Positions 10,153 through 20,420 are shown, counted from the stretch's first letter. The stretch is DNA of 64,000 nucleotides from Anastrepha obliqua (GCF_027943255.1 NC_072895.1:46288001-46352000); one strand, 5' to 3'. The notes: generated by a model from the sequence alone, not told the origin. Made by a program: numbers and translations.

Positions 10153-13100
10153 ATGAAAACTTTAAAAAAGCCTCGGATGAGACCTCCCTATACTGATGAC
10201 GACCCCTGCAAACGAACTAAGGACTATGATTTGAGGGCATGCACCTGGAATGTCCGGTCCCTTAATGGGGAAGGTGCCTCTGCCCGGCTGGTTGATGTCC
10301 TCGTGAGAGTAAAGGCTGACATCACTGCCATCCAAGAGATGCGATGGACGGGGCAAGGAAAGAAAACCATAGGGCCTTGCGACGTCTACTACAGCTGCCA
10401 TGTAAAGGAGCGCAAATTCGGTGTCGGATTTGTTGTGGGAGAGAGACTTCGTCGCCAAGTACTGTCGTTCACTCCGGTGGACGAGCGTCTCGCAACAATC
10501 CGCATCAAAGCACGTTTTTTTAACATATCGCTAATTTGCGCCCACGCCCCGACGGAAGAGAAGGACGATGCGACCAAAGATTCTTTCTACGAGCGCCTGG
10601 AACGTTCCTATGAGCGCTGCCCCCGCCACGACATAAAAATCGTGCTTGGCGACTTCAACGCCAGGGTGGGCAAGGAGGGAATTTTTGGTCCCACAGTCGG
10701 AAAATTCAGCCTGCACAACGAAACATCCGATAACGGACAGAGGCTGATCGACTTCGCCGGGGCCCGAAACATGGTAGTCTGCAGCACCAGATTCCAGCAT
10801 AAGAAGATTCACCAAGCCACCTGGCTGTCTCCTGATCGAAAAACACGAAACCAGATCGATCATGTTGTGATAGATGGAAGACACGCTTCTAGTGTATTAG
10901 ATGTACGTACGATCCGAGGACCCAACATTGACTCGGATCACTACCTTGTTGCAGCCAAACTGCGCACCCGCCTCTGTGCAGCAAAAAACGTACATCTACC
11001 TACGCAAAGAATGTTCGACATCGCAAAGCTGCAATCACAACAGACAGCCAGAAGATTCGCCACTCGACTCTCACTCCTGCTCTCGGAGAGCACTGCCCAA
11101 CAAACCGGCATCCACGAACAATGGAGCAACATTTCTCGTTCTCTACGTACCGCCGCCGAAGAAGAAATCGGATTCCGGCGAGCCCGAAAAAACAATTGGT
11201 ACGACGAGGAATGTCATGCTGCCGCAGAAAGAAAGGATGCCGCCTATAGAGCCACGCTGCGATCGGGCGCAACGCGAGCCATGTGGGATCGCTACAGAGA
11301 GCTGAAAAAGGAAGAGAGACGTATTATCCGAAAGAAGAAACGAGAGGCCGAAATACGTGAGTGCGAAGAGCTTGAGATGCTGGCCAACAGGAACAACGCC
11401 CGAAAATTCTACCAGAAAGTTCGGCGGCTTACAGAAGGTTTCAAGACCGGGGCGTTTTCCTGTAAGAACAAAGACGGCGAACTGGTGACTGACGTACAGA
11501 GCAATCTTAGATTATGGAGGGAACACTTCTCGAACCTATTAAACAGTGACAGCTGCGCATGTCACCGAGAAAGTGAAGATCCCGATACCCCAATCGTTGA
11601 CGACGGAATTGTCGTTCCGCTACCCGATCATGACGAGGTGAGAATAGCGATAATGCGGCTAAAAAACAACAAAGCCGCGGGCGCCGACGGACTACCGGGT
11701 GAGCTATTCAAACATGGCGGCGAGGAGCTGGTAAGGTGCATGCATCAGCTCCTATGCAAAATATGGTCGGATGAAAGCATGCCTGCCGATTGGAATTTAA
11801 GTGTGCTCTGCCCAATCCATAAGAAGGGCGATCCTGCAATTTGTGCCAATTACCGCGGGATTAGTCTTCTAAATATCGCCTATAAGGTTCTAGCGAGCGT
11901 ATTGTGTGAAAGGCTGAAGCCCACCGCCAACCAACTGATTGGACCTTATCAGTGTGGCTTCAGACCTGGAAAGTCTACCATCGACCAAATATTCTCAATA
12001 CGCCAAATCTTGGAAAAGACCCGTGAAAGGAGAATCGACACACACCACCTTTTCGTCGATTTCAAAGCTGCATTCGACAGTACGGAAAGGAGTTACCTGT
12101 ATGCCGCGATGTCTGAATTTGGTATCCCCGCAAAACTAATACGGCTATGTAAGATGACGTTGCTCAACACCAGTAGCGCCGTCAGAATTGGGAAGGACCT
12201 CTCCGAGCCATTTGATACCAAACGAGGTTTCAGACAGGGTGACTCGCTGTCGTGTGACTTCTTTAACCTGATGTTGGAGAGCATCGTACGAGCCGCAGAA
12301 CTTAATCGCTCAGGCACAATTTTTTATAAGAGCGTACAATTGTTGGCGTATGCCGATGATATTGACATCATCGGCCTTAACAACCGCGCTGTTAGTTCTG
12401 CCTTCTCCAAACTGGATAAAGAGGCAAAGCGAATGGGTTTGGTGGTGAACGAGGACAAAACGAAGTACCTCCTGTCTTCAAACAAACAGTCGGCGCACTC
12501 GCGTATCGGCACCCACGTCACTGTAGACAGTTATAATTTCGAGGTTGTAAAAGACTTCGTTTATTTAGGAACCAGCATTAACACCGATAACAATGTCAGC
12601 CTTGAAATCCAACGTAGAATCTCTCTTGCCAACAAGTGCTACTTTGGACTAAGTAGGCAACTGAGTAGTAAAGTCCTCTCTCGACGAACAAAACTAACAC
12701 TCTACAAGACTCTCATCATGCCCGTCCTAACGTATGGTGCAGAAGCTTGGACGATGACAACATCCGATGAAGCGACGCTTGGAGTGTTCGAGAGAAAGAT
12801 TCTGCGTAAGATTTTTGGACCTTTGCACGTTGGCAACGGCGAATATCGCAGACGATGGAACGATGAGCTGTATGAGCTTTACAACGACATAGACATAGCG
12901 CAGCGAATAAAGATCCAGCGGCTACGTTGGCTGGGTCATGTCGTCCGAATGGATACAAACGCTCCGGCTTTGAAAGTATTCGATGCGGTACCAGCTGGTG
13001 GTAGCAGAGGAAGAGGGCGGCCTCCACTGCGTTGGAAAGATCAGGTGGAGAAGGACTTGGCTTCACTTGGTGTGTCCAACTGGCGCCGGTTAGCACGAGA

Positions 13101-13180
13101 AAGAAACGACTGGCGCGCTTTGTTAAACTCGGCCAAAATCGCGTAAGCGGTTATAGCGCCAATTAAGAAGAAGAAGAAAA
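9880..13180 (+). mobile_element. RTE-clade non-LTR retrotransposon, apparently full-length
   Basis: One long ORF (10153-13146), a very short 3' UTR ending GCGCCAATTA and a simple-repeat tail (AAGAAGAAGAAGAA at about 13166-13179) instead of poly(A) are the signature of the RTE clade. Two antisense truncated copies in the window (44506-46405 and 62252-63722) end with the same 3' sequence and GAA tail. This copy is the only one here with an undamaged frame. Confidence 0.88.
10153..13146 (+). CDS. RTE endonuclease-reverse transcriptase polyprotein, intact
   Basis: An uninterrupted 997-codon ORF. The N-terminal endonuclease domain shows CTWNVRSLNGEGA (about residue 31), AIQEMRWTGQGKK (about 59), LGDFNARVGKEG (about 167), QIDHVVIDGRH and SDHYLVAAKL (about 236-268). 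The reverse transcriptase follows with CPIHKKGDPAICANYRGISL, FVDFKAAFDS, GFRQGDSLSCDFF and the catalytic box AYADD at residues 732-736. The C-terminal region (RWLGHVVRMD ... GRPPLRWKDQVEKDL) is typical of RTE proteins and lacks RNase H. The length matches the usual single ORF of the clade. The ATG at 10153 is the first in frame. In automated annotation such ORFs are often named 'craniofacial development protein 2-like', which is only a reflection of the endonuclease fold. It is a credible source for the truncated copies in this window. Confidence 0.93.
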   Translation: MKTLKKPRMRPPYTDDDPCKRTKDYDLRACTWNVRSLNGEGASARLVDVLVRVKADITAIQEMRWTGQGKKTIGPCDVYYSCHVKERKFGVGFVVGERLRRQVLSFTPVDERLATIRIKARFFNISLICAHAPTEEKDDATKDSFYERLERSYERCPRHDIKIVLGDFNARVGKEGIFGPTVGKFSLHNETSDNGQRLIDFAGARNMVVCSTRFQHKKIHQATWLSPDRKTRNQIDHVVIDGRHASSVLDVRTIRGPNIDSDHYLVAAKLRTRLCAAKNVHLPTQRMFDIAKLQSQQTARRFATRLSLLLSESTAQQTGIHEQWSNISRSLRTAAEEEIGFRRARKNNWYDEECHAAAERKDAAYRATLRSGATRAMWDRYRELKKEERRIIRKKKREAEIRECEELEMLANRNNARKFYQKVRRLTEGFKTGAFSCKNKDGELVTDVQSNLRLWREHFSNLLNSDSCACHRESEDPDTPIVDDGIVVPLPDHDEVRIAIMRLKNNKAAGADGLPGELFKHGGEELVRCMHQLLCKIWSDESMPADWNLSVLCPIHKKGDPAICANYRGISLLNIAYKVLASVLCERLKPTANQLIGPYQCGFRPGKSTIDQIFSIRQILEKTRERRIDTHHLFVDFKAAFDSTERSYLYAAMSEFGIPAKLIRLCKMTLLNTSSAVRIGKDLSEPFDTKRGFRQGDSLSCDFFNLMLESIVRAAELNRSGTIFYKSVQLLAYADDIDIIGLNNRAVSSAFSKLDKEAKRMGLVVNEDKTKYLLSSNKQSAHSRIGTHVTVDSYNFEVVKDFVYLGTSINTDNNVSLEIQRRISLANKCYFGLSRQLSSKVLSRRTKLTLYKTLIMPVLTYGAEAWTMTTSDEATLGVFERKILRKIFGPLHVGNGEYRRRWNDELYELYNDIDIAQRIKIQRLRWLGHVVRMDTNAPALKVFDAVPAGGSRGRGRPPLRWKDQVEKDLASLGVSNWRRLARERNDWRALLNSAKIA

Positions 13181-13640
13181 AATGCATTCCAATAAAATTT
13201 AAAAATATCTCTTCTTTTATTGTATTTAGGGAGGTATAGTGATTTGAAAACTTTGAAGCCATTTGTTCCGACATTTTGGTTTCTTGGTCTCTGACCCTCC
13301 TGCAGCAAATGGGTGGTATATGTATGTTTTGAAAAAGGAAATGCTGGGTATATTTCGAAACACTTTACTAAGCTAGAATCTGAAAATCTTGCAAACTTGA
13401 CCTTCTTATAAAGCAGAACAAAAGTTGAGACGATTTTGCAGATGAAAAAAAATTTTGCAGAAGAAGCTGAATGTGTTTAAATCAGCCTATGAAAGATTTT
13501 TTAAATGCTGAAAGGAAAGATGAAATACGTGTACTTGAGATTATTTTGAAGGGATGAAAATATGTATATATCAATGAATAATTGAGCCTCTTTTGTTTTA
13601 TTGATCAATTTTTCATACTTTTTCGAGAGACGTAAATATA
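13181..13640. other. Intergenic stretch without recognised content
   Basis: AT-rich sequence between the RTE tail and the DD41D transposon. I see no gene, TIR or LINE motif. Confidence 0.5.
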
Positions 13641-14557
13641 TAAAGGGTGGTTAAATTTCAAGGGCCGATGTTGAATGTAAACCACACCTAAACGTCAAGT
13701 TTTTCATTTCATTTGACATTTTTCAATTTCAGACTAACTCAATTTGAACCATGGAAAGATACACAATCGACAAACGCGTGAAAGTTATTCAGGCTTAATA
13801 TGAAAACGGGCGTTCAAATCCAAATGCATATCGCGCACTTCGTGCTTTAGTGATGAGGCATATTTTCACCTCAGTGGATTCGTCAATAAGCAGAATTGCC
13901 GCATTTGAGCGAATGATAATCCAAGAGTGATTGCCGAAAAACCAATGCACCCACAAAGAGTGACTGTTTGGTGCGGTTTCTGGGCCGGCGGCATCATTGG
14001 GCCGTATTTTTTTCAAAATGAGGCCGGTCAGGCAGTTACTGTGAATAGTGTTCGCTACCGTGAGATGATAACGAACTTTTTATGGCCCGAATTGGAAGAT
14101 ATGTGGACGATATGTGGTTTCAACAGGACGGTGCCACTTGTCACACAGCTAACGAAACAATGGCTCTTTTGCGCGAAAAATTTGATGGCAGAATAATCTC
14201 ACGTCGCGGCGATGTCAATTGGCCGCCAAGATCATGTGATTTGACACCGTTGGACTTCTTTCTTTGGGGTTATTTGAAAGAAAAGGTGTACGTCGATAGG
14301 CCAGCAACAATTCAAGAGCTAAAGGATGAGATAATTCGGCACATTAACGGCATAGAACCTCAATTATGCCTCAGCGCCATCGAAAATTTGTACCATCGGA
14401 TGGAGGTGTGCCACCGAAGCCGCAGCGACCATTTGGCCGATATTTTGTTGCGTGCGTAATGGAGCCATACCAATATTATCATAATGGTAATAATTTCCTA
14501 AAAAAATTTTATTTTATTTAAAATCAACACCGGCCCTTGAAACTTAACCACCCTTTA
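13641..14557 (+). mobile_element. DD41D (rosa-type) mariner-superfamily transposon, family A, deletion derivative
   Basis: Terminal inverted repeats starting TATAAAGGGTGGTTAA and continuing to AAGGGCC face each other at 13639-13667 and 14531-14559, flanked by TA. The transposase remnant starts at the ATG at 13751 and reads a helix-turn-helix start (MERYTIDKRVKVIQA). It then jumps directly to the catalytic domain, so an internal segment is lost. Catalytic motifs FSDEAYF, FQQDGATCHTA and DLTPLDFF are visible in shifting frames (13840-14459), with 41 residues between the second and third Asp. That spacing defines the DD41D group, first noted as 'rosa' in Ceratitis. Stops and frameshifts make it non-autonomous. 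Confidence 0.88.
13751..14459 (+). pseudogene. DD41D transposase remnant, family A
   Basis: The frame is interrupted by an early TAA (about 13797), loses the region between the DNA-binding head and the first catalytic Asp, and shifts again near 14100. The last 125 codons (from 14082) are open and carry DGATCHTA, WPPRSCDLTPLDFFLWG and the C-terminal RSDHLADILL. The third catalytic Asp is present. Confidence 0.85.
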
Positions 14558-14568
14558 TAAGTATATAT

Positions 14569-14860
14569 TCAATTGGTGCTTACACCTTTTATTAGGGTGT
14601 TTCATCGAGCTCCTCCTCCTATTTGTGGTGTGCGTCTTGATGTTGTTCCACGTAAGTATATAAAGGGTGGTTAAGGGCCGATGTTGAATGTGAACCACAC
14701 CTAGACGTCAAATAAAGGGAACCACATTTTTAAGTCGACTCCGAAAATCAATAGTTTTTTATGAAGAGCTTTTTCATGACAGAAATACACTCGGAGGTTT
14801 GCCATTGCCTGCCGAGGGGCGGTCGCTATTAGAAAAATTTTTTCGATGGAAAAGGTTGTC
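14569..14860 (-). repeat. tRNA-derived SINE, interrupted by a transposon-end fragment
   Basis: Minus-strand SINE body: the 3' end reads GTAAGCACCAATT at about 14569, and the middle block (GACAGAAATACACTCGGAGG on the plus strand) lies at about 14778-14800. Between about 14655 and 14712 it is interrupted by a short copy of the left end of the family A transposon (AAAGGGTGGTTAAGGGCCGA onward). The tRNA-like head is not preserved. Confidence 0.8.
14655..14712 (+). mobile_element. Solo left-end fragment of DD41D family A inside the SINE
   Basis: About 58 bases repeat the first bases of the element at 13641 (TATAAAGGGTGGTTAA, then GGGCCGATGTTGAATG and CCACACCTAGACGTCAA). No matching right end follows: the sequence returns directly to SINE. 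It lies about 100 bases from the right end of the nearly complete family A copy. Confidence 0.8.
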
Positions 14861-15448
14861 AAACAAATCGGCTTGAGAAAATGGATGGTTGATGAGCACA
14901 TTTTTAGTTTCGTTTGAGCCTGACTTAGGTAGGTGTTTCGTGACATTTCTTAAACTGTACCTCTAACTCAAAGCACTTTGCCTGAGTCTCATTGTTTATA
15001 ATTATAATTTTTGACTGCAAAAACATAAAATCTATACTCATAAAATAATGAATTATTCATCCCATCATTCACCAAGCGTATCCAATGAGATCACTTTAAT
15101 CTCAAAGTTTTATTTATTATTTTTATTTTTCTTAAGATATTTTTGGATTTAATTATCGCACCCCTACGCCTTTTTGGACATCTTCCCCGAAACAAACAAA
15201 AACACCTACTATGCATGTGTGTGTTTTACATTTGCCGGCTTTTACGCCGCATACTACACCTAAGTATGTACAGATGTATGTACTTAGGTACGTATAAACC
15301 ATTTGGATTGGCGTGAAAATGCTAACAACATGAAATGACGCTTCCCTAAAAATAGACACAACATTTTTCATTTCATATTTTTAAATGAAAATCATCTAGA
15401 AAAGCGGAAAGAGCGAACAAATTGAAAACACAAATAATTTTGCTTGGA
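14861..15448. other. Upstream region of l(2)efl
   Basis: AT-rich non-coding sequence. I looked for heat-shock elements (alternating GAA/TTC triplets) and saw only weak partial matches, such as TCTAGAA near 15395, so regulation by heat shock is not supported from sequence alone. Confidence 0.45.
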
Positions 15449-15481
15449 TATAAAATCGGCGATCGCACAGACTTTTCAGTT
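15449..15481 (+). promoter_or_regulatory. l(2)efl: Core promoter of l(2)efl: TATA box and initiator
   Basis: TATAAAA at 15449-15455 is followed by TCAGTT at 15476-15481, a perfect match to the Drosophila initiator. The initiator A (15478) lies 29 bases after the first T of the TATA box, which is the canonical spacing. Transcription should start at about 15478. A 5' UTR of about 400 bases follows. It may contain an intron ending in TAG immediately before the start codon. Confidence 0.75.
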
Positions 15482-15876
15482 CAAAATCGTAAGAAACGCG
15501 TAGCAGTGAAGACGCGAACGAGCAGCAAATCGCGAGAAAGTGCAGGAGTATAGCAAACAGTGTGATTTTACTCTATTAATTTCATATAAAAGGTGAATCA
15601 TTGTGGAAATTGACTTAAAATTAGAAAAAAAGTTTCGAATTTTTCCAAATTTGTTTTTTACAATATAAAAAAAAATCTAAATTTTATAAGTGCTTATTTC
15701 GGCTTAAATTAATAAACTATAAACATATGGTGGTGATTTTATTAATTACCATTAGTGTTTCTCTCTACTTTCCATTTTTGTAACATTACAACTGATCCCC
15801 GCACACGAATCCTTGTGGCTTTGTGCATCGCTACGCCGAACACACTCGTTTTGAATTTTTGGATTTTACACCGTAG

Positions 15877-16613
15877 ATGTCAGTAGTGCCACTCATGTTC
15901 CGTGACTGGTGGGATGATTTTGAATTTCCAACGCGCACCTCGCGCCTCTTGGACCAACATTTCGGCACTGGACTGAAGTAAGTACTTAGAGCAAATTCTC
16001 GGCGTGTTTGAGGTAGTGAAGGATTTTATTTAATAATTTTGAAAACTTTTTGCAGACGTGATGATCTTCTCTCATCCGTTTGGAGTTCGCGGCCTACAAT
16101 GTTGCGTTCCGGTTACCTGCGTCCCTGGCACCATTCACCCACCAGCCTGCAAAAACAGGAATCTGGTTCGACATTGAATATTGGCAAAGAAAAATTCGAA
16201 ATCATTTTGGATGTGCAACAATTCACTCCCAATGAGATCACAGTCAAGGTGACAGACAGTTTTGTGCTCGTCGAGGGTAAACATGAGGAACGACAGGATG
16301 AGCACGGTTTCGTGTCCAGACAATTCTCCAGGCGTTATATGTTGCCTAGTAAGTGAAATTATTTAGTACCGCATTTTAAATGGTAGAGAGATAAATGAAT
16401 TTATTAACTTATCCTCGCATTTATATTATCTCAAAAGGTGACGTCAACCCCGACAATGTGGCATCATCACTCTCCTCCGATGGTCTGCTGACCATCACTG
16501 CTCCCCTGAAGAAGGAGCCACCACCAGTCACCGAACGTGTGGTGCCCATCGCACAAACTGGTCCGTCCTCGAAGGAAGATAATGCCAAAAAAATTGAGAC
16601 TAGCACCGCCTAA
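15877..16613 (+). CDS. l(2)efl: Small heat-shock protein l(2)efl (lethal (2) essential for life) orthologue, three coding exons
   Basis: The exons are 15877-15977, 16056-16348 and 16438-16613, each bounded by GT...AG. They join in phase into 570 nt, or 189 codons plus stop, close to the Drosophila protein's length. The start MSVVPLMFRDWWDDFEFP and the exon 1/2 junction (LKRDDL) match this family. Exon 2 carries most of the alpha-crystallin domain (FEIILDVQQFTPNEITVKV, VEGKHEERQDEHGFVSRQF). Exon 3 completes it (SDVNPDNVASSLSSDGLLTI) and ends in the conserved GPSSKEDNAKKIETSTA. Alpha-crystallin proteins are ATP-independent chaperones that bind unfolding clients as oligomers. Nothing is broken: no stop, good splice sites, clear TATA and initiator. 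Exon 2 and 3 frames begin with in-frame Met codons that are not true starts. Confidence 0.95.
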
Positions 16614-16619
16614 TATGCT

Positions 16620-17829
16620 TCAATGAATTTTAAACCAAACAGACTGTTTTGCATCTTTTATAAACATTATTTTTTTCATGGCTCATCGTTATTAGTTATG
16701 CATGATAACAATCATTATAATTGTTTGTAATTAATTTTTATACTAAAGAAAAAAGAAAGATAAAAACTTTATAAAAAAAATGGAGTTTTTATGATTCATA
16801 TGGAAATTTCTAGGCCTCCCTGGACTACTACTCCTTTACCCCTTTTACCAATGTCCACTACAGATAGTTCATAGGTTTGACGGCCCAGGCAGAGATACGG
16901 TTATGGAGTAGCGAGGAAGGTTAGGTAGGTATAGAAAGAACGTTTATAAGCTACGAATTCATACCGGCGGCCGCATTACCTCTTTGTTCTTGGGCTATCC
17001 AATATTAGGATCAGGTATTTAGTAGTCGAGAAATAGAGAAGCACTGCGATGCCGAAAATAACTCACATCACGAAATCGACTTTTGAGACTCCATAACCTC
17101 TCGACATCCTATAAGTCTCGTATGCCGGCTAAGAGAGCCATATTCCTAGCATTTATAGGGTCAGATAATATAATATAAAATAATAACTATTGCAAGTTTT
17201 GAGAATTTATTTTATTCTCATTTATTATCAATAATTATCTGATGATATATTTCCATCCTTCTACAAAAATCACATTCCAAGCTTGAAACTTTGTACAAAT
17301 TAAAAAAAGTTCAACAATTTGTCATCAACTTTAAGTTTTTTTAGAAAAATTTCAAGTAAGCAATTTTAGATCCCATTAAACTTTGGTATAAGAAAGTGCA
17401 ACTCTCAAGTGCCTCCAAAATTGCGTTGATGTTTGGGAATTGTTTTTTGCTGGCGAAAGTTCAATAGTTTTTTTCAATGGAAGAAAAAAATGTGAAAAAA
17501 TCAATCGATTTTATAACCACTTGAAACTTGTACTTTAATGTACTAAAATTTATTGGGCTGTAAAATTGTATTCTCGATTTTTTTTTTAATTCTGATTAAG
17601 AGGTTTGAAATTTTCCTGATTTTTTTAATTTGTACAAAGTTTGAAAATTGGATTTATATGGTAGAAAGTTGAACTATACATATTTTCATAAACAAATTAT
17701 TACAATTATATGAAAAATATATGAGCTGTCATAACTTGCCAATAACCCATGAGAAAGGGAAAAAGTTCTCATGATTTTGTTCCTCTTATTTCGACTATCA
17801 AGTTAATATCGTCAGAATTATCCGTAATT
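16620..17829. other. Non-coding downstream region, with an unidentified GC-richer block
   Basis: AT-rich DNA. A moderately GC-richer, non-coding block at about 16810-17170 (including AGGTTAGGTAGGTA near 16918) may be a decayed repeat or LINE 3' UTR, but nothing decisive is visible. 17170-17829 holds A/T-rich sequence without open frames. Confidence 0.45.
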
Positions 17830-18690
17830 CAGGCTACCGGATCACTGCAGTGTGTTCCAAGCAGAGGTGGCCACAATTAAAGAAGCAGCTGACTGGCTAC
17901 TTACGAAAACTGGTCAGGGAATGCCTGATCTCTCTCTCGATTGCATCAGAGTTCTTCGAAATAAAGATAATTTGGGTACCTGGTCACAGTGACATTGCTG
18001 GAAACTGCGAAGCCGACGAGCTGGCCAGACAAGGGACCTGTGAGGTAGTGTGCTCGCAAAAGGAGAGGATCGGGATCCGCTTGACAACCTGCGCTCTACT
18101 ACTGGAAGGATGGGCTTTGCACCAACTCAGCGAGCGCTGGGTAAGTACACGAACGTGTAGGGTGGCGAAGTCCTTCTGGCCACGTTTGGATAGGAGGCGT
18201 TCGAGGGATATTCTGAGGATAACGAAATCTCATCTCTCAAATTTCGTGGGCATCCTCACGGGGCACTATCCGCGGGGTACACATGCCGTTAGACCCGGAA
18301 TCACTTTGATTCCTTTTTCATCAGCTGTATGGAGGATGAGGTGGAATCATCTCAGCACCTGCTCCTCAGCTGCCCAGCTCTCGCGGGACTAAGATTCAAG
18401 CATCTTGGTTCTCACTTCTTTTCTGCGCCTGCTGATATAGGGGGTCTTAATAACAAAAAACTGATGAACTTCCTCAGCAATGTAGAGAGGTTAACACAAC
18501 CGCAGACCAGTCACCGCTCATAGTCCACAAACACTCAACCCTCCCTAACCCTTTCCCTTTCGTACTATCGTCCTTTTCCTCCACCTCGTTTTGCCCTCTT
18601 GCAATGGTATCACAAAAGATGAACCAAACTCTTTCGTCCAAGTGAGCCCACTCTTTGGGCAACCATCACTACCTAACCTAACCTAACCGT
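17830..18690 (+). pseudogene. RNase H fragment of an I/LOA-type LINE with CCTAA tail
   Basis: The sequence opens with RLPDHCSVFQAEVATIKEA (second RNase H motif). It lacks the third motif, and continues with FFEIKIIWVPGHSDIAGNC and EADELARQGT. The C-terminal block (SHLSNFVGILTGHYPRGTHA, then a CPALAGLR knuckle remnant) follows to about 18490. The 3' UTR carries the ATGGTATCACAA segment shared with the elements at 1806-3230 and 47955-49712, and ends CTACCTAACCTAACCTAACC at about 18670-18688. Both a deletion and frameshifts are present. Confidence 0.82.
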
Positions 18691-18959
18691 TTTACAGCTG
18701 TATTCAAAATAATAGGAGTGGCTATGCCAACCATGTTACCATAGGTATATTCAATCACAATACGAAGCATTATCTTGAGTTAGTTGCTAAGGAACATTCA
18801 CTTCTGTGTGAGGTTTGCTTCTGTGGTGTTCAAAAAAATAGCAGTGTGAGCTACAAACTATTATAAAAACGTATTATTAAACATTTCGTGTAGAAAACAG
18901 AAAAGTAAGTATAAAGAATCGAATTAGATACCAAAGAGGAAAATTTAAGCAGCGAAGAA

Positions 18960-19555
18960 CAGTGTCAGAAAAAAGGCAATACTCGAGACTCGCACATGAG
19001 CTGAATATTCGCAGGTCAGTGTGTCTTGACATTAGTGAATACGCCCTACTGTATGCATTCACCCGAAACGCCGCCCTTGCTTTGTTTCGCCTGCAGTTGA
19101 CATCTTCATCTGCTCCTCTGTCTCTCGTGATAGTGCAGCCGAGGTAGCAGAAGCTTTCAACAAATTCCACCGGACACCCGTCTTGCTTTATTTTGGTTCA
19201 CTCCCCTAGCTTTTGTCTTGGCGATGTTGACCTCAAGTCCGACGGTGCGTGCCAGCGTCACTAGTCTATCCGCCTTCGCTTGCATGCCAGTAAGTTTGTG
19301 AGAGGGGAGGCAGATGTCATCGGCGAAGTGCAGATCCTCAAGATATCTGGTACAACTCCGTACTATACCTCTTTTGTGCAGGTCAGTTGGCTAGGCGAAG
19401 AGTAGGGGCGACAGGGTGAAAGGGTTGTTGTTGTTGTGCAGCACTGCCGGCTCGGATCTCTCGTAAAGGACTCTGATGAGGTGGATCGTCTTAGCGAGAA
19501 CTCCCTCTCTATACAACGCCAGCCATACTGAGCCTTTGAAAGTTCCTTAGTCGAC
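18960..19555 (-). pseudogene. Non-LTR reverse transcriptase fragment nested in the Tc1-like element
   Basis: On the minus strand, LHFADDICLPSHKLTGMQ (about 19280-19340), KADRLVTLARTVGLEVNIAKTK (about 19205-19275) and VESFCYLGCTITRDRG (about 19115-19165) are RT motifs around and after the FADD catalytic box. Frame changes and stops are present. The clade cannot be fixed from this piece. Flanking sequence is Tc1-like on both sides. Confidence 0.75.
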
Positions 19556-19792
19556 AAAAAAGCACGTAACCGCACGCTTAAATTTTGCCAAAGAACACGT
19601 AAATTGGCTAAAAGAAAAATGGAGAGATATTTTGTGGACCGATGAAACTAAGGTGGTTCTATTTGGAGAAACTGGGTCTAGGCAGTACGTCCAACGTCCG
19701 CAAACTGCTGAATATAATTCCCAATACACGGCCAAGACAAGCAAATCTGGCGATGCGAAAGTAATGATATGGGGAAGTTTTTCTTATAGTGG

Positions 19793-20420
19793 CGTTGCAC
19801 AGTGCGGCTGATTCCCAAAAAGCTGGCCAAAAGTCGAAAAAAAAGTTTCTAGATAGAGTTTTCGTTTGAGCATCGTATTACTGTCGATGAATAGTGAAAG
19901 TTGTACACATTTGAAAGATTTTGTAATGGAGTAAATTGAACAAATGGAATCATCTTCGGAAGGTTAGTAAAATACGAGAAATCTTTAGTACATATCAATA
20001 CCTCGACACAAAATTTTTAGCTGCAGCAATACGTAGATACATTTTTTGCAATTTTTTTTATAAAATTTGAGTTTTCAAACTGTATAGTAATACAACGCCG
20101 TCATATGCTGCTTTGAAACCTATTAAAGGTTACTCAAAAAAGTAATGGTTACTGAATAAAATAAGATTCAGCTGCTACCACTTGCTACCTTGCGACCCCG
20201 AAAACATATCAATTTACATGCATCTTGATTATGTTCTTGAATATACGCTATTTCACGTGAGGGGGTGGCCAATAGGGGTGGATGGGGGTGGATTTTCAAA
20301 ATTTTAAGATCAAATTCGTAATCAGCGACCCTGACAACCCCCGAGTAAGAAATTTCGAATCAATTACTTAATTTTTTGAGTTTTGGCCAGCTTTTTGGGA
20401 ATCGGCCGCACTGTACGTTG
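19793..20420 (+). mobile_element. 618-bp MITE, Transib-like (CACAGTG terminus, 5-bp TSD)
   Basis: The element spans 19798-20415. Its termini are inverted repeats of about 36 bp with few mismatches: the left begins CACAGTGCGGCTGATTCCC and the right, reversed, begins TACAGTGCGGCCGATTCCC. The 5-bp sequence CGTTG flanks it on both sides (19793-19797 and 20416-20420). The paralogous Tc1 copy has the empty site with a single CGTCG at about 51131-51135. Five-base GC-rich TSDs and CAC-type termini are known for Transib elements, the relatives of RAG1. There is no transposase, so it is non-autonomous. The Transib assignment is inference. Confidence 0.8.

Noticed and set aside
15380..15420. Heat-shock element upstream of l(2)efl
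   Set aside because: Only isolated GAA triplets and one TCTAGAA; no three alternating GAA/TTC units in register.
16039..16356. Single-exon reading frame starting at 16039 in l(2)efl
   Set aside because: The ATG lies in the intron. Splicing from 15977 to 16056 restores the conserved LKRDDL junction.
18665..18690. CCTAACC repeats considered as telomeric sequence
   Set aside because: Only three to four units at a LINE 3' end. Interstitial position explained by the element tail.
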